Positions 1-9,023 are shown, numbered from the stretch's first letter. The stretch is 64,000 bases of DNA from Chitinophagales bacterium (GCA_026936105.1 JAIXKI010000017.1:62001-126000), one strand, 5' to 3'. Program-made: numbers and translations. The notes: generated by a model not told the origin, from the letters alone.

Positions 1-489
1 TGCACCGCCCAAATGAGAAGGACGTAAGTCTAATTTTTCGGAGTTAAAATCAATAAGTAAAGTTTTCAACCGTTGATTTTTATCTTTAGGCTCACCCAGC
101 TTACTGCTGTTAAAGTCTATATTTTGGAATATGCCTGCACCGTCTTCACTGTACAGCTTTTCACGGTTGGCTTCTTCCAAATCGGTCAAGGCAATGTTGA
201 TGAGTTCTCCAATATTTGCTTCGTTACGAGAATCGTACAGAAATTTAAAGTGGCTATGTTCCGGCACAATAAATCGTTCGTGTTGCATGGCACGTTTGGC
301 ACGTTCCAAATCACCGTTGTATTTAGCTAAGTAGCCTTCCATTTTATCGTCATGCACATCGCTGAGATATTTCAGGAACAGCATAGTAAGCACATAGTCT
401 TTGTAAACGCTTGGATCAATGCTACCTCTAAAGGTGTCGCAAGCTTTCCAAACCGCATCGTTGATGTCTTTTTGAGTTATTTTATTCAT
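1..489 (-). CDS. hsdM: Type I restriction-modification DNA methyltransferase subunit (HsdM), N-terminal part
   Basis: Translating the minus strand from the ATG at 489 gives an open frame that runs off the left edge (163 codons). It begins MNKITQKDINDAVWKACDTF and continues with YKDYVLTMLFLKYLSD, which is the N-terminal helical domain of type I N6-adenine methyltransferases. The catalytic NPPF/Y motif would lie outside the window. HsdM methylates the recognition site chosen by HsdS and, together with HsdR, forms the restriction complex. It is the third gene of a leftward operon (HsdS-like, four-helix-bundle protein, HsdM), with its start 31 bp after the stop of the helical-bundle gene. Family assignment is strong. 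Full length and activity cannot be judged here. Confidence 0.9.
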   Translation of the reverse strand, partial: MNKITQKDINDAVWKACDTFRGSIDPSVYKDYVLTMLFLKYLSDVHDDKMEGYLAKYNGDLERAKRAMQHERFIVPEHSHFKFLYDSRNEANIGELINIALTDLEEANREKLYSEDGAGIFQNIDFNSSKLGEPKDKNQRLKTLLIDFNSEKLDLRPSHLGGA

Positions 490-520
490 AAGTGATAAAT
501 TTAAAGTGGAAAATGAAAAG

Positions 521-880
521 TTAGGATTTTGAGGTTTTGATGGATGATACGAGCATTGCGATTAGTTCTCGACATTCGAATTGCATTTGAAGGAATTCTT
601 CTTTGATTAGATATTCGGTATCATACAAAAGCATCAACCAGTATTCAGTTTCGTTAGCTTCTTTGAGTGAAACTGTGAGCTTGTTGATGAAGTCTGCTTT
701 ACTTGCAGCGAATTCAGATTCTCGGATTAATGCCCCGATTGCAGTTCCTGAGCGAAGAACTTGTTTACTTAACACAAATTCTTTTTTATCAGAAACCAAA
801 CTTTGGCTCAGTTTCACAATCTTGATAGCAAAAGCATAGTTTTTATCTCTTAGTGGGCTTTTTGATTTTTCACTATTCAT
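521..880 (-). CDS. Four-helix-bundle protein (S23 / TIGR02436 type)
   Basis: A 119-residue, wholly helical, charged protein. The pattern KNYAFAIKIVKLSQSL, then SKQVLRSGTAIGALIRES, then SKADFINKLTVSLKEANETEYWL matches the family first seen as inserts in 23S rRNA intervening sequences. Free-standing copies are common in Bacteroidota, often between restriction or transposon genes. Its biochemical role is not known. It lies between the HsdS-like gene (10 bp gap) and hsdM (31 bp gap) on the same strand, so it is probably co-transcribed. This position suggests an accessory role in, or hitch-hiking with, the restriction system. No membrane or signal segment is visible. Confidence 0.8.
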   Translation of the reverse strand: MNSEKSKSPLRDKNYAFAIKIVKLSQSLVSDKKEFVLSKQVLRSGTAIGALIRESEFAASKADFINKLTVSLKEANETEYWLMLLYDTEYLIKEEFLQMQFECRELIAMLVSSIKTSKS

Positions 881-890
881 TTTTCTCTTT

Positions 891-1448
891 TCATTTAATA
901 GCGTTGATTATTTGTTGCTGAATTTGTCTATCTCTCAAGGTTTCAATTTCCTGTTTCAAATATTTTTCTCTATTGAGTAGTTTTGTTATCTCCAGGATAT
1001 TTTTTTGTATTTCAATATCGGGCACTGATATGATCAGGTTTTCCAAAACGTGCTTTGAGATAGAAGGAATTGAAGTGCCTAAAGCTTGTTCTTTTAAAAA
1101 TGCTTGTGTAGAATAATGATTAAGAAACCATGCCAGGTAATGGGGTAATATTTTTCCCCTTACCGGCCTGATTACAAAAAAGGAAGTTGAAGCAACGGAT
1201 GGTTCATTGTGATTTTCAAAAACAGCTGCAAAGTTTTTAGTTCCCTTCGCCGCAAAGAGTACATCTCCATCTTTTAAAATATGTTTTTCAGATATCCCAT
1301 CCGGTTTCAAGTCAGGGTATAAAACAGCATTCAACTGACCATTTTCGTCAAAATGTTTTACTTGCAGATATACTAATTCTCCAAAGCCTGAAGGCTTGGT
1401 AAACAGTCCGGTATGGATTTGCGTAATGTTTTTTAATAATGTCTTCAA
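891..1448 (-). CDS. hsdS: Half-size type I restriction specificity subunit (HsdS-like)
   Basis: 185 residues. It has one target-recognition domain (about 1-145, containing VLFAAKGTKNFAAVF and the typical SIPSISKHVLENLIISVPD segment) followed by one helical conserved region (about 146-185, coiled-coil-like, ending ETLRDRQIQQQIINAIK). Ordinary HsdS proteins have two such units in about 400 residues, so this one would have to pair with itself or a partner to read a bipartite, probably palindromic, site. The start is TTG at 1448: an in-frame stop lies just upstream and GAGGG sits at Shine-Dalgarno distance. It is the first gene of the leftward operon behind a good promoter. Its half size is either a genuine short form or a truncation; the clean ends favour the former. 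Confidence 0.8.
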   Translation of the reverse strand: MKTLLKNITQIHTGLFTKPSGFGELVYLQVKHFDENGQLNAVLYPDLKPDGISEKHILKDGDVLFAAKGTKNFAAVFENHNEPSVASTSFFVIRPVRGKILPHYLAWFLNHYSTQAFLKEQALGTSIPSISKHVLENLIISVPDIEIQKNILEITKLLNREKYLKQEIETLRDRQIQQQIINAIK

Positions 1449-1473
1449 AATTTATTCCCTCGTAATTGTTCTA

Positions 1474-1505
1474 CAAATGTAGATAAAATTATTGAAGATT
1501 CCAAA
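1474..1505 (-). promoter_or_regulatory. Bacteroidota-type promoter of the restriction operon
   Basis: Read on the minus strand this is TTTG (1505-1502), a 20-nt spacer, then TACATTTG (1481-1474). Both the boxes and the spacing fit the Bacteroidota consensus (-33 TTTG, 19-21 nt, -7 TAnnTTTG). The TTG start of the HsdS-like gene is 25 bp downstream. Confidence 0.7.
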
Positions 1506-1714
1506 TATTTTTCATTTTATTCTTAAGTATGATTTCTACAAATCATAATAATATATGCACCATGCTTATATTATATTGATAATTATCTGACTATCAATAC
1601 AGTGATGATTATTATAAAATTTTGCATTCTGGTATTCGGGGAAATAAACCACCACTCATCATTTGTTCAGCATTTATCCGGGAATTAAACATCAGCAAAT
1701 CCGTTCCTGAAGTT

Positions 1715-3196
1715 TCAACGTATCAGGGTGATCGTTCCTTTCAGCATCCTGCAATTATTCTTAAACGTGATGAAGTAAACATAAGTTCCTGCCGGTTGTG
1801 GAATGCCGTTTACCGTACCATCCCATGACACCTTTGATGATGATACATGGTACACCATCTGCCCCCAACGGTCGAAAACACTTACCGTTCCCCCGAACGA
1901 AGGATCGAGGAACGGAATTTCCCAGCGGTCGTTCTTACCGTCTCCGTTTGGAGTGAATGCCGTGGGAACAAAAATATCCGCAACAACTTTTATCCGCATA
2001 CTGTCTGCATTGCTACAACCCCAGGAAGAAGTTGCGGAAAGTGTGTAGGTGATATCGGCTGGCGGGGAAACCTCAGGATTTAATTGATGCACATCATTGA
2101 TAAACCGGTCAGGAGACCATGAATAAGTTATTTGTTCTCCATCGGCGCTGCCCGACAAAATAATAGGATTGTTGACCAGCATGATCCTGTCTGGCCCTGC
2201 ATTGACCACAGGTTTCGGATGTACATTTATGGTCAACACATCTGATGCAATCCGGCAGGAGCTCACGTTGGCAACACTGGCTTCCACAACAGTAAGCCGG
2301 TAACAATACCTGCCTGCAGCATGAACGAACGGGGTCTGGTAACTCAGCGTGGTGGCGCCGGCTATATCACTCCATGATTTTCCGCTATCCGCACTCATCT
2401 GCCATTGATAAAGCGGAGTAATATAACCCGAAGGAGTTGCTGCATTGAGCGAATACTGAAAACCATTGCCTCCGGTTTCGCAAACATTTACCGTGTCGCT
2501 GTTAACCACTCCTGCAATATGAGCAGAAATATTTGCTCCGCAGGGCCGGAACGTAATATCATCCAGGCCAAGGTCATTGCCATTGCCACCGGGAGCATGG
2601 TTGGTGATGCGCAATACGATCACCGGGTTGTTGGGAGGAGTTGTAAAAATGAATCCATATTGTTTCCACTCCGGCGAGGAGGTCACCGGTATATTGCCCG
2701 TATCGAAAGAATTTAATACAGTTCCGCCCGGTGTTTCCACACTGAATGTGAGATTGGGAAGAATACTGTTGGGCATTTTCATGACATTAATGATCCATGC
2801 AGCAAATTCATAAGTGGTATTCGGGCAGAGATCTGAAACGGTGGTTACAAAAAAATCTCCCGGCACATAGGAAGCATTCACCAGCAGGAAGGCGCCACCG
2901 CCCGTATGATCATTCTGAATATCAAACCAGGTATTCCCAAAACAACCGGAGGTGGAATTTGTGATCGTATAATAACCGTCATTCGGGCAGGTGGATGATG
3001 TATAAGAATAACTCCCGGTCGGTACATAGGAACTGCTGCCACTGCCGGAGCCGAAAGTTATATTCACTATCGGGTCTCCAAAACTGCCGTTACAAAGCTG
3101 AGCATAAAGCGGGGAAGAAATTACTGCAGCAAGCAGGATCAGTACATACGGAAAGAACAAAACCCGTTTTAAATCATAAGGGTATCGCACCTGCAA
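1715..3196 (-). CDS. Secreted protein with gliding-motility-associated C-terminal domain (T9SS substrate)
   Basis: A 493-residue exported protein. A hydrophobic signal segment (FFPYVLILLAAVISSPLYA) is followed by a Cys-containing beta-rich region resembling carbohydrate-binding or lectin folds (about 34-215), an Ig/PKD-like stretch (about 230-400), and the C-terminal domain beginning FVPTAFTPNGDGKND (about 407-493) that directs proteins to the type IX secretion system (CHU_C/TIGR04131 family). A surface or adhesive role is inferred. No catalytic motif is visible. No ATG lies in a usable position: a stop sits just upstream, and TTG at 3196 or GTG at 3190 are the best starts. The gene stands alone. 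Confidence 0.85.
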   Translation of the reverse strand: MQVRYPYDLKRVLFFPYVLILLAAVISSPLYAQLCNGSFGDPIVNITFGSGSGSSSYVPTGSYSYTSSTCPNDGYYTITNSTSGCFGNTWFDIQNDHTGGGAFLLVNASYVPGDFFVTTVSDLCPNTTYEFAAWIINVMKMPNSILPNLTFSVETPGGTVLNSFDTGNIPVTSSPEWKQYGFIFTTPPNNPVIVLRITNHAPGGNGNDLGLDDITFRPCGANISAHIAGVVNSDTVNVCETGGNGFQYSLNAATPSGYITPLYQWQMSADSGKSWSDIAGATTLSYQTPFVHAAGRYCYRLTVVEASVANVSSCRIASDVLTINVHPKPVVNAGPDRIMLVNNPIILSGSADGEQITYSWSPDRFINDVHQLNPEVSPPADITYTLSATSSWGCSNADSMRIKVVADIFVPTAFTPNGDGKNDRWEIPFLDPSFGGTVSVFDRWGQMVYHVSSSKVSWDGTVNGIPQPAGTYVYFITFKNNCRMLKGTITLIR

Positions 3197-3356
3197 ATCA
3201 TTTTAAAATATCCGGACAATATATAAAATAACTGTGATCGAATGAAGTCTTAAAGCATCAATCACATGTAATTAATATTTTCGAACCGGGCTATTTTTAA
3301 CATCCCGTTCAGTTACCAATAAGAAAAATCAATAAATCTTCAAGATCCGGCAACAG

Positions 3357-3965
3357 TCATCGTCTCATAATCATCCCTGTATCCAGCTCCCAGGCCTCTT
3401 CCCACCCCACCAGGGCATTGAACAACCTGATCTTTGAATATTTTTCAAGATCCATGATCCGGATATCTTTTTCACAAATAATATTTTCTTCCATCAAAGA
3501 TCTTCGCCGGATGCCCGGTAATAAGGGAACCGAAGGCGTTTCCCAATTTGTACCATCAAACAAGGCAATATTGGTAAAAGAAGTATCGGTCAGTAAACCA
3601 TTCTTTACGATCAGCACTTCTTCATTATATTGTAAATCCTTTGTCAAACCGGTAAAACACCGGCGGTCTTCATATTTAAAAGGATAACTGATTTCGTTAT
3701 CTTCTTTTATAATCAGAAATTCAATCTGCTTTCTTTTATATTCGGAAAACTCAACCCGGATATTTTCGCTGTCATAAACTACCCTGCATTTGTAACGGAT
3801 ATTCTTTTTATGAGGCATAACCGTACGGGTAATTTCCGATTCCAAAGAAGGAAAAACTATTTTTCCGAAATTAAGCTCCTGGGTGTTTGCAAACCGCTGT
3901 TCATGCCAGCTGATCACCGGCATGTGACCGTTCTCAATCAATATGGTTTCAAGAAACCGGAGCAT
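3357..3965 (-). CDS. Class IV aminotransferase, probable aminodeoxychorismate lyase (PabC-like)
   Basis: About 202 residues of the PLP fold-type IV family: LETILIENGHMPVISWHEQRF at the N-terminus, a conserved NGLLTDTSFTNIALFDGTNWETP segment, then PLLPGIRRRSLME. This last part matches the substrate/cofactor loop of aminodeoxychorismate lyases and branched-chain aminotransferases. It overlaps the end of pabB by 17 bp on the same strand. This coupling strongly suggests release of pyruvate from aminodeoxychorismate to give p-aminobenzoate for folate. I chose the ATG at 3965 (MLRFLET). An in-frame ATG at 3977 would add four residues. The protein is shorter than typical 260-280-residue family members, so specificity is inferred mainly from context. 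Confidence 0.75.
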   Translation of the reverse strand: MLRFLETILIENGHMPVISWHEQRFANTQELNFGKIVFPSLESEITRTVMPHKKNIRYKCRVVYDSENIRVEFSEYKRKQIEFLIIKEDNEISYPFKYEDRRCFTGLTKDLQYNEEVLIVKNGLLTDTSFTNIALFDGTNWETPSVPLLPGIRRRSLMEENIICEKDIRIMDLEKYSKIRLFNALVGWEEAWELDTGMIMRR

Positions 3966-4926
3966 AAACTTTATCAATCATTTCCCTGTATTCGGCAGTA
4001 ACCTCACTCAAGGCAGTAATTCCCCCGCCGCTTTTAAAAATAAAATGATCATCCTGTTTTTCAAGATACCTGATGATAACACAGCTGTCAGTGTCTTTAC
4101 CATCAAAAATTCCCCAGACACCTGTGTACCACCCCCTGACATGTGATTCCGTCTGCAGGATGATCTCTACCGTTTTTTTCTTGGGTGCCCCGCATATTGA
4201 CCCAGCCGGCAACAAGGCGGAAAAAATATCACCTATCCTGCTTGCATATTCTTCTTTGATATCTCCGCTGATTTTTGAACTGACCGCCAGCAGTTTTTTT
4301 TCATTTGTGATAATTTCTTCAATATAACGGAAATCTTCCACCTTCACATTACGGGCAACAATACTCAGGTCATTCCTGATCAGGTCCACAATAATATACT
4401 GCTCTGCAATTTCTTTTTTACTTTCCATAATTTTTTTCCCGGCATCTTCCTCATCCGCATCTATGGTGCCTTTCATGGGATAGGAAGAAATGATATTCCC
4501 GCTGATCTTTACGAAAGGCTCGGGTGAGAAATGCACAAACTGATCTTTGAAATACAGTTTATACTTTGCATCACTTCTATAAAATAACTCCTCCATCGTG
4601 CAGCCGGTCTCTACCTGCGTAGCACAGGTCAGATTGAGCAGGTAGGTGTTTCCTCTATTGATTTCAGACATCACTTTCTCAAATTGCCGGGAATATTCAT
4701 TGAATGCCATAGGATATTTCTTCCATTGAAGAGTTGTATTTTTCCCGTAAGTTCTTCTAGAAGCATTACTGAATAACGGATTGGAGCAAAAAATATCATG
4801 CTCCTGCAATTCATAGAGGGGAATCACTTCCACCCGATCGCCGGTAAAATCGCAGATAAAGAAAAAAGGAACCTTGCGGCTGCACAATTCATTCATTTTC
4901 CGAAATGGATTTTTTCCCTCCTGCAT
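3949..4926 (-). CDS. pabB: Aminodeoxychorismate synthase component I (PabB)
   Basis: 325 residues of the chorismate-binding family. Visible are SYPMKGTID (K152, equivalent to the catalytic lysine of PIKGT in PabB), EQYIIVDLIRNDL (175-187), GSICGAPK (242-249) and KSGGGIT near the C-terminus. The enzyme aminates chorismate to 4-amino-4-deoxychorismate using ammonia from a PabA/TrpG amidotransferase, which is not in this window. It is shorter than E. coli PabB (about 450) because the variable N-terminal domain is reduced, as is usual in Bacteroidota. The downstream overlapping aminotransferase gene would complete p-aminobenzoate synthesis. Anthranilate synthase is the main alternative, but the PMKGT motif and the partner favour PabB. 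Confidence 0.88.
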   Translation of the reverse strand: MQEGKNPFRKMNELCSRKVPFFFICDFTGDRVEVIPLYELQEHDIFCSNPLFSNASRRTYGKNTTLQWKKYPMAFNEYSRQFEKVMSEINRGNTYLLNLTCATQVETGCTMEELFYRSDAKYKLYFKDQFVHFSPEPFVKISGNIISSYPMKGTIDADEEDAGKKIMESKKEIAEQYIIVDLIRNDLSIVARNVKVEDFRYIEEIITNEKKLLAVSSKISGDIKEEYASRIGDIFSALLPAGSICGAPKKKTVEIILQTESHVRGWYTGVWGIFDGKDTDSCVIIRYLEKQDDHFIFKSGGGITALSEVTAEYREMIDKVYAPVS

Positions 4927-5100
4927 ATTGATGAAAACAGTACAAAAATATCAAGAAGCCTTAATTGTCCGGATTTTGCCGGCCAGGTAATTTTTTCCTG
5001 TGCTAATCAAGGCCCATAACCTGCAATCGTTTCATAGCCAGTACCCGCCGGGGCCAATGGCAGGATCTGTAATAAATAATATGTTATTACAATGACATTG

Positions 5101-5116
5101 CCGGAAACAATTCCGG
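5101..5116. repeat. Inverted repeat CCGGAA-ACAA-TTCCGG
   Basis: A perfect 6-bp inverted repeat with a 4-nt centre in the divergent region between pabB and the phosphoesterase gene, 43 bp before the ATG at 5159. It could be an operator. No factor is indicated. Confidence 0.3.
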
Positions 5117-5158
5117 ATTCATTTTTATTTTTAGGGCTGACCGTTTTCAAATAACTGT

Positions 5159-6052
5159 ATGAAAAAAACAATTGCCGTAGCTGCCGTTTTCTTTACTGCC
5201 ATTTCCATGAGTTATACGACAAAAGAAAAAAAGCTCCCCCAACCCGACCATATTGTCATTGTCATTCTGGAAAATCACGGATTCAACCAGGTAATTGGCT
5301 CCCCGGATGCTTCATATATCAACTCCCTGGCAAATGAAGGGGCTCTTTTTACTGATGCTCATGGCGTAGCTCACCCAAGCCAACCGAACTACCTTGCCAT
5401 TTTTTCAGGAAGCACGCAGGGAATTTCTGATGATAAATGTTTGAAGGATATTCAGTTTAACACACCCAACCTGGGTTATTCGCTTATTCATGCAGGCTTT
5501 AGCTTCAGGGGATATGCCCAGACAATACCATCTGCAGGATTTACCGGCTGCTTTTATCAGAAAAGCACTCTCACAAAATCGTATCTCTATGGCCGCAAGC
5601 ACTGTCCCTGGGTCAACTGGGCCGGCGATGGTGAAAATCAGTTTTCTCCATCCCTGAGTGTGCCGATGACGGACTTCCCTTCTGATTTTTCAAAATTACC
5701 AACAGTGTCATTTGTCATTCCGGATATGGATAACGACATGCATAATACATTGCCTAAAGGAGAATCTGCCACGATCCGGAACGGAGACAAGTGGTTAAGA
5801 AAAAATTTATCCCGATATGTGAAATGGGCTAAAAAACATAACAGCCTTCTTATCCTGACCTTTGATGAAGATAATTTTCAAATCCAGAATCATATCCCCA
5901 CTCTCTTTGTCGGGCAAATGGTGCGTCCCGGGAAATACAGCAACAGGATCGATCACTACAATGTGCTGCGTACCATAGAGGCAATGTATCAACTTCCTAA
6001 AACAGGCACTGCAGAAGAAAATCCTATAACCGGTATCTGGAAAACAAAATAA
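5159..6052 (+). CDS. Secreted phosphoesterase / acid phosphatase (PF04185-like)
   Basis: 297 residues with an N-terminal hydrophobic export segment (MKKTIAVAAVFFTAISMSYT). Motifs of the phosphoesterase/phospholipase C superfamily are in order: IVIVILENHGFNQ (metal ligand N/H), AHPSQPNYLAIFSGST (nucleophile region), FVIPDMDNDMHN and LILTFDEDNF, and then HIPTLFVG. Members hydrolyse phosphate monoesters or phospholipid head groups outside the cytoplasm. The acid-phosphatase (AcpA-like) branch is the best guess because the protein is short and lacks the C-terminal domains of phospholipase C. The gene is monocistronic between divergent pabB and the convergent peptidase gene. Substrate is unknown. 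Confidence 0.75.
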   Translation: MKKTIAVAAVFFTAISMSYTTKEKKLPQPDHIVIVILENHGFNQVIGSPDASYINSLANEGALFTDAHGVAHPSQPNYLAIFSGSTQGISDDKCLKDIQFNTPNLGYSLIHAGFSFRGYAQTIPSAGFTGCFYQKSTLTKSYLYGRKHCPWVNWAGDGENQFSPSLSVPMTDFPSDFSKLPTVSFVIPDMDNDMHNTLPKGESATIRNGDKWLRKNLSRYVKWAKKHNSLLILTFDEDNFQIQNHIPTLFVGQMVRPGKYSNRIDHYNVLRTIEAMYQLPKTGTAEENPITGIWKTK

Positions 6053-6120
6053 TCCCTGAGCCGATGATGATGTACCACATGCTTTTCATTTCCTGTTTTG
6101 ATACGTATCATCCGGTTCAC

Positions 6121-7995
6121 TTACAATACCCGTGCATTATCCTCCGGGGTAAAATCCACGAAAACCCCGTTATCTATTTTTATGGATTTGACTTTCCCCG
6201 ATGCAGGTATTTTCAGCGTTTGTACTTTTTCATTTTTCTGCCATATTGCAGGAGTAAAATGTGTTGCCTTGGTCTTCCCGTCCGGATATTCTACGACCAC
6301 ATCAAAAGGAATGGCAAAGCCCCCGGCATTTGCAACAGTCACATTATATCCCCCGGAGGTTTTTTTAACTTCTGAAATTTTCAGATCCACATAATTATTG
6401 GTGAAAAACCAGTTGTTGAAAAACCAATTCAGGTTTTTTCCTGAACCGGCATTCATGGCGCCGAAATAATCCCAGGGAATGGGATGTTTTCCGTGCCACT
6501 GATCCATGTAATAATGCAATGCTTTTTTGAAAAGTTCATCACCAAGATAATCTTTCAGCGCCAGGTAACTCAGGGATGCTTTTCCGTAAGAGTTGCTGCT
6601 ATACCCCATTCCTGCCTGTTGGGATGACTGCGTAATGATCGGTTGATCATTCTCTGAGGAAATATTGCGGATATAACTTCCGCTACGGAAGCCCTTGTAA
6701 AAATTATCTGCAGTTTCTTTTCCTGATTCAGCTATGCCCGCCAGGTATTCAAACGTTGTGGCCCATCCTTCATCCATGAATGCATAACGGGTTTCATTGA
6801 TGCCCATGTAAAAAGGAAAATAGGTATGTGCCATCTCATGATCCTGCAACAAACGGGCAAATGCAAAGTTGGAAACGGATGCATCATTCACCATCATCGG
6901 GTATTCCATATCTGCATGTCCCTGAAAAGCGGTCATCTTAGGATAAGGATAGGCAACTCCCGGCCATTGATTGGAGAAAAAATCCATGGAGAACTGGGCC
7001 CATTTCACCGACTCTTTAAAATCCTTTGCATTATCGTTGTACGCTGCCTGCAGGCTGGCACGGCGCCCGGTCTTCTTATCTACCACCACACTGCCTCCAT
7101 CCCACACATAGGTCTTGCTGAATGCAAAACAAACGTCGGTAATGTGGTCAGCAGAAAATTTCCAGGTATTCCAGTCATTTTGCAAGGTCACTTTTCCTTC
7201 ATCCACTTCCTGCTTGTTGGCAATATGAATGACATCATCAGATGTGTAGGACTGCTTCAACCTTTTCGAGATCTCTGGTTGCAACACCTCATCCGGATTC
7301 AACAGATCACCGGTGCCATACACTATATAATTTTTCGGCGCAGTCACTGAATATTTATAGTCATTAAAATCATTGTAGAATTCCTGCCTCCCAGTGTGAT
7401 CCAGCATATCCCAGCCATTGTAATCATCATACACAGAAACACGGGGATAAGAATAAGCAGCATAAAAAGTGGTAGGGTTGATCTGCCCTTCACGTCCATC
7501 CACTTTTGAAAGAGGGTAATGCCAGTCTATCTCAAGAGTTGCTTTGCTGTGCGGAAGAAGAGGCTGCTTCAACCTGACCGTTCCTACCGTTCCCCAGTTC
7601 CGGGCATTCTGATTATACACTTCGCCATTTATTTTAAAAGAAGTGATCGTCAATCCCGAATCCAGTGCAGCATCAGGCGCATAGCCTCCTTTGGGCGAAT
7701 TAGGCTTCTGCAGGTTATTGACAAACCTTATTGCAATTGTTTTCAAAGTATCCGGGCTGTTATTGCTGTAAACGATTGTTTCACTGCCTGAAACTATACG
7801 GGTTTCCGGTGTCACTTTTATTTTCATATCATACACTCCTTCGTTTTGCCAGTAGTTTTTCCCCGGCTTTCCATCCAGTGTCCGGGTGCCATTATTAATC
7901 GCTTTTTGAATATTCCGGGGTACATATAATTGCTGTGCTTCCAGAGATCCTGCCATAAAAATCACGGATAGAAGAAGTAAGATATTTCTGACCAT
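6121..7995 (-). CDS. M1-family zinc metallopeptidase
   Basis: 624 residues with a signal peptide (MVRNILLLLSVIFMAGSLEA). The zinc site HEMAH is at 386-390 with the third ligand E409 in FMDEGWATTFEYLA, exactly the HExxH-x18-E spacing of gluzincins. GHADMEYPMM (about 359-368) stands where M1 enzymes carry the exopeptidase GxMEN motif. The N-terminal beta domain and the post-catalytic helical part are present, with a short beta domain at the end, so the enzyme looks complete. It is probably a periplasmic or surface aminopeptidase that trims peptides. It is convergent with the phosphoesterase gene. The divergent substitution in the GxMEN motif makes strict aminopeptidase activity uncertain. Confidence 0.9.
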   Translation of the reverse strand: MVRNILLLLSVIFMAGSLEAQQLYVPRNIQKAINNGTRTLDGKPGKNYWQNEGVYDMKIKVTPETRIVSGSETIVYSNNSPDTLKTIAIRFVNNLQKPNSPKGGYAPDAALDSGLTITSFKINGEVYNQNARNWGTVGTVRLKQPLLPHSKATLEIDWHYPLSKVDGREGQINPTTFYAAYSYPRVSVYDDYNGWDMLDHTGRQEFYNDFNDYKYSVTAPKNYIVYGTGDLLNPDEVLQPEISKRLKQSYTSDDVIHIANKQEVDEGKVTLQNDWNTWKFSADHITDVCFAFSKTYVWDGGSVVVDKKTGRRASLQAAYNDNAKDFKESVKWAQFSMDFFSNQWPGVAYPYPKMTAFQGHADMEYPMMVNDASVSNFAFARLLQDHEMAHTYFPFYMGINETRYAFMDEGWATTFEYLAGIAESGKETADNFYKGFRSGSYIRNISSENDQPIITQSSQQAGMGYSSNSYGKASLSYLALKDYLGDELFKKALHYYMDQWHGKHPIPWDYFGAMNAGSGKNLNWFFNNWFFTNNYVDLKISEVKKTSGGYNVTVANAGGFAIPFDVVVEYPDGKTKATHFTPAIWQKNEKVQTLKIPASGKVKSIKIDNGVFVDFTPEDNARVL

Positions 7996-8147
7996 AATTA
8001 AAATATTTAGGCTTTAAATGTAAAAAGATATTCCAAAGTTGCCCGGAAAAATCCATGAATGGCAGAAATTTCATCATTTTTAAAATGTTCTTTTTAATCC
8101 GATGTTAATTGACGCTATGTTGTACCGGGCATAATGGAAGTCAAAAA

Positions 8148-8155
8148 TACCTTTG
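8148..8155 (+). promoter_or_regulatory. -7 element TACCTTTG of the lipoprotein gene
   Basis: Exact match to TAnnTTTG, 15 bp before the ATG at 8171. A TTG upstream lies 25 nt away, slightly beyond the usual spacing, so only the -7 box is convincing. Confidence 0.5.
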
Positions 8156-8170
8156 CGTAAAATTCAGAAT

Positions 8171-8452
8171 ATGAAAAAGACATTTTTATTATCAGCTCTC
8201 CTGGTATCAGGCATTTTATTCAGTTGCAACAGCAAAAGTGACAACTCTGCAAGCAGCAATAATGCCACCGGCGACACTTCTGTCGTTCAACACCCTACCC
8301 AGGTACAAAAAGATTCAACGGTACTGAGTGATGATTCCGCAACGGTCAAAACAGCAAAGGGCGTGACCGATGAGGAACAAAATGCCATCCAACAGGAAAA
8401 AAAGGAAGCTCAAAAACTCAAAGCAGATGAAGCAAAACAAAAGAAACAATAA
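8171..8452 (+). CDS. Small Lys/Glu-rich lipoprotein
   Basis: About 93 residues from the ATG at 8171 (MKKTFLLSALLVSGILFSCNS). A TTG-initiated extension would read through the promoter and is rejected. The lipobox GILFSC marks a lipoprotein with the mature Cys near residue 19. The rest is a low-complexity Ser/Asn/Thr stretch followed by a charged helix (DEEQNAIQQEKKEAQKLKADEAKQKKQ), probably a coiled coil. It has no recognisable domain. It is likely a periplasmic or outer-membrane-anchored protein of unknown function, transcribed alone from its own promoter. Confidence 0.65.
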   Translation: MKKTFLLSALLVSGILFSCNSKSDNSASSNNATGDTSVVQHPTQVQKDSTVLSDDSATVKTAKGVTDEEQNAIQQEKKEAQKLKADEAKQKKQ

Positions 8453-8571
8453 AAACTGCTTTTAAAAATTTATTGACCATACATTGTATGGTACAAAATT
8501 CTGTAACGTATGGTTAATCCCTAGACCACTGATGATTTTAGGCTGAGGGCAGTTACTTGCCTGACTTGTAG

Positions 8572-8579
8572 TATCTTTG
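8572..8579 (+). promoter_or_regulatory. -7 element TATCTTTG upstream of the GreA/Rnk-like gene
   Basis: Exact TAnnTTTG match, 33 bp before the ATG at 8613. No TTTG is seen at the proper upstream distance. Confidence 0.45.
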
Positions 8580-8612
8580 CGGCTTTAGTTTACTGACATT
8601 GATTTTTCGACT

Positions 8613-9023
8613 ATGAGCAAACTTATTATAAACAAGCAGGATTATAACAGGATCAAAGCCTGTATCAGTGATGCAAAACAACTTAAATCCATCAGCCATT
8701 CCGATGCTGAGAAACTGTTGAGTGAGCTGAACACTGCTCAGATTGTAGAGCCGGAAGCCGTTCCTTCCAATGTTGTGACCATGAACTCGATCGTAAAGCT
8801 GAGTTTTCTGAATAATAACAAGCAGATCCAGTTCCAGATCGTGTATCCCAACCAGGCCAATGTTAAGGAAAACAAGATCTCGATCTTCTCCCCTATTGCC
8901 ACCGCATTGATCGGCTATAAAGTGAAAGACGAAATTGAATGGATCGTTCCTGCCGGTCTCACCAAGATCAGGATAGATGAGATCATTTATCAGCCTGAAG
9001 CTGCCGGAGATTACAATCTTTAA
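8613..9023 (+). CDS. GreA/GreB-family C-terminal-domain protein (Rnk-like)
   Basis: 136 residues. A short helical N-terminal part (about 1-45) precedes a C-terminal FKBP-like domain of the GreA/GreB family, seen in VVTMNSIVKLSFLNNNKQIQFQIVYP and then SIFSPIATALIGYKVKDEIEWIVPAG. The pattern of early helix, SPIATALIG and a late basic beta-strand fits Rnk-type proteins, which bind RNA polymerase near the secondary channel but lack the long Gre coiled coil. It is likely cytoplasmic and a modulator of transcription. Such proteins are common in Bacteroidota. Its gene has its own promoter and no operon partner (the next gene is convergent). Confidence 0.75.
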   Translation: MSKLIINKQDYNRIKACISDAKQLKSISHSDAEKLLSELNTAQIVEPEAVPSNVVTMNSIVKLSFLNNNKQIQFQIVYPNQANVKENKISIFSPIATALIGYKVKDEIEWIVPAGLTKIRIDEIIYQPEAAGDYNL

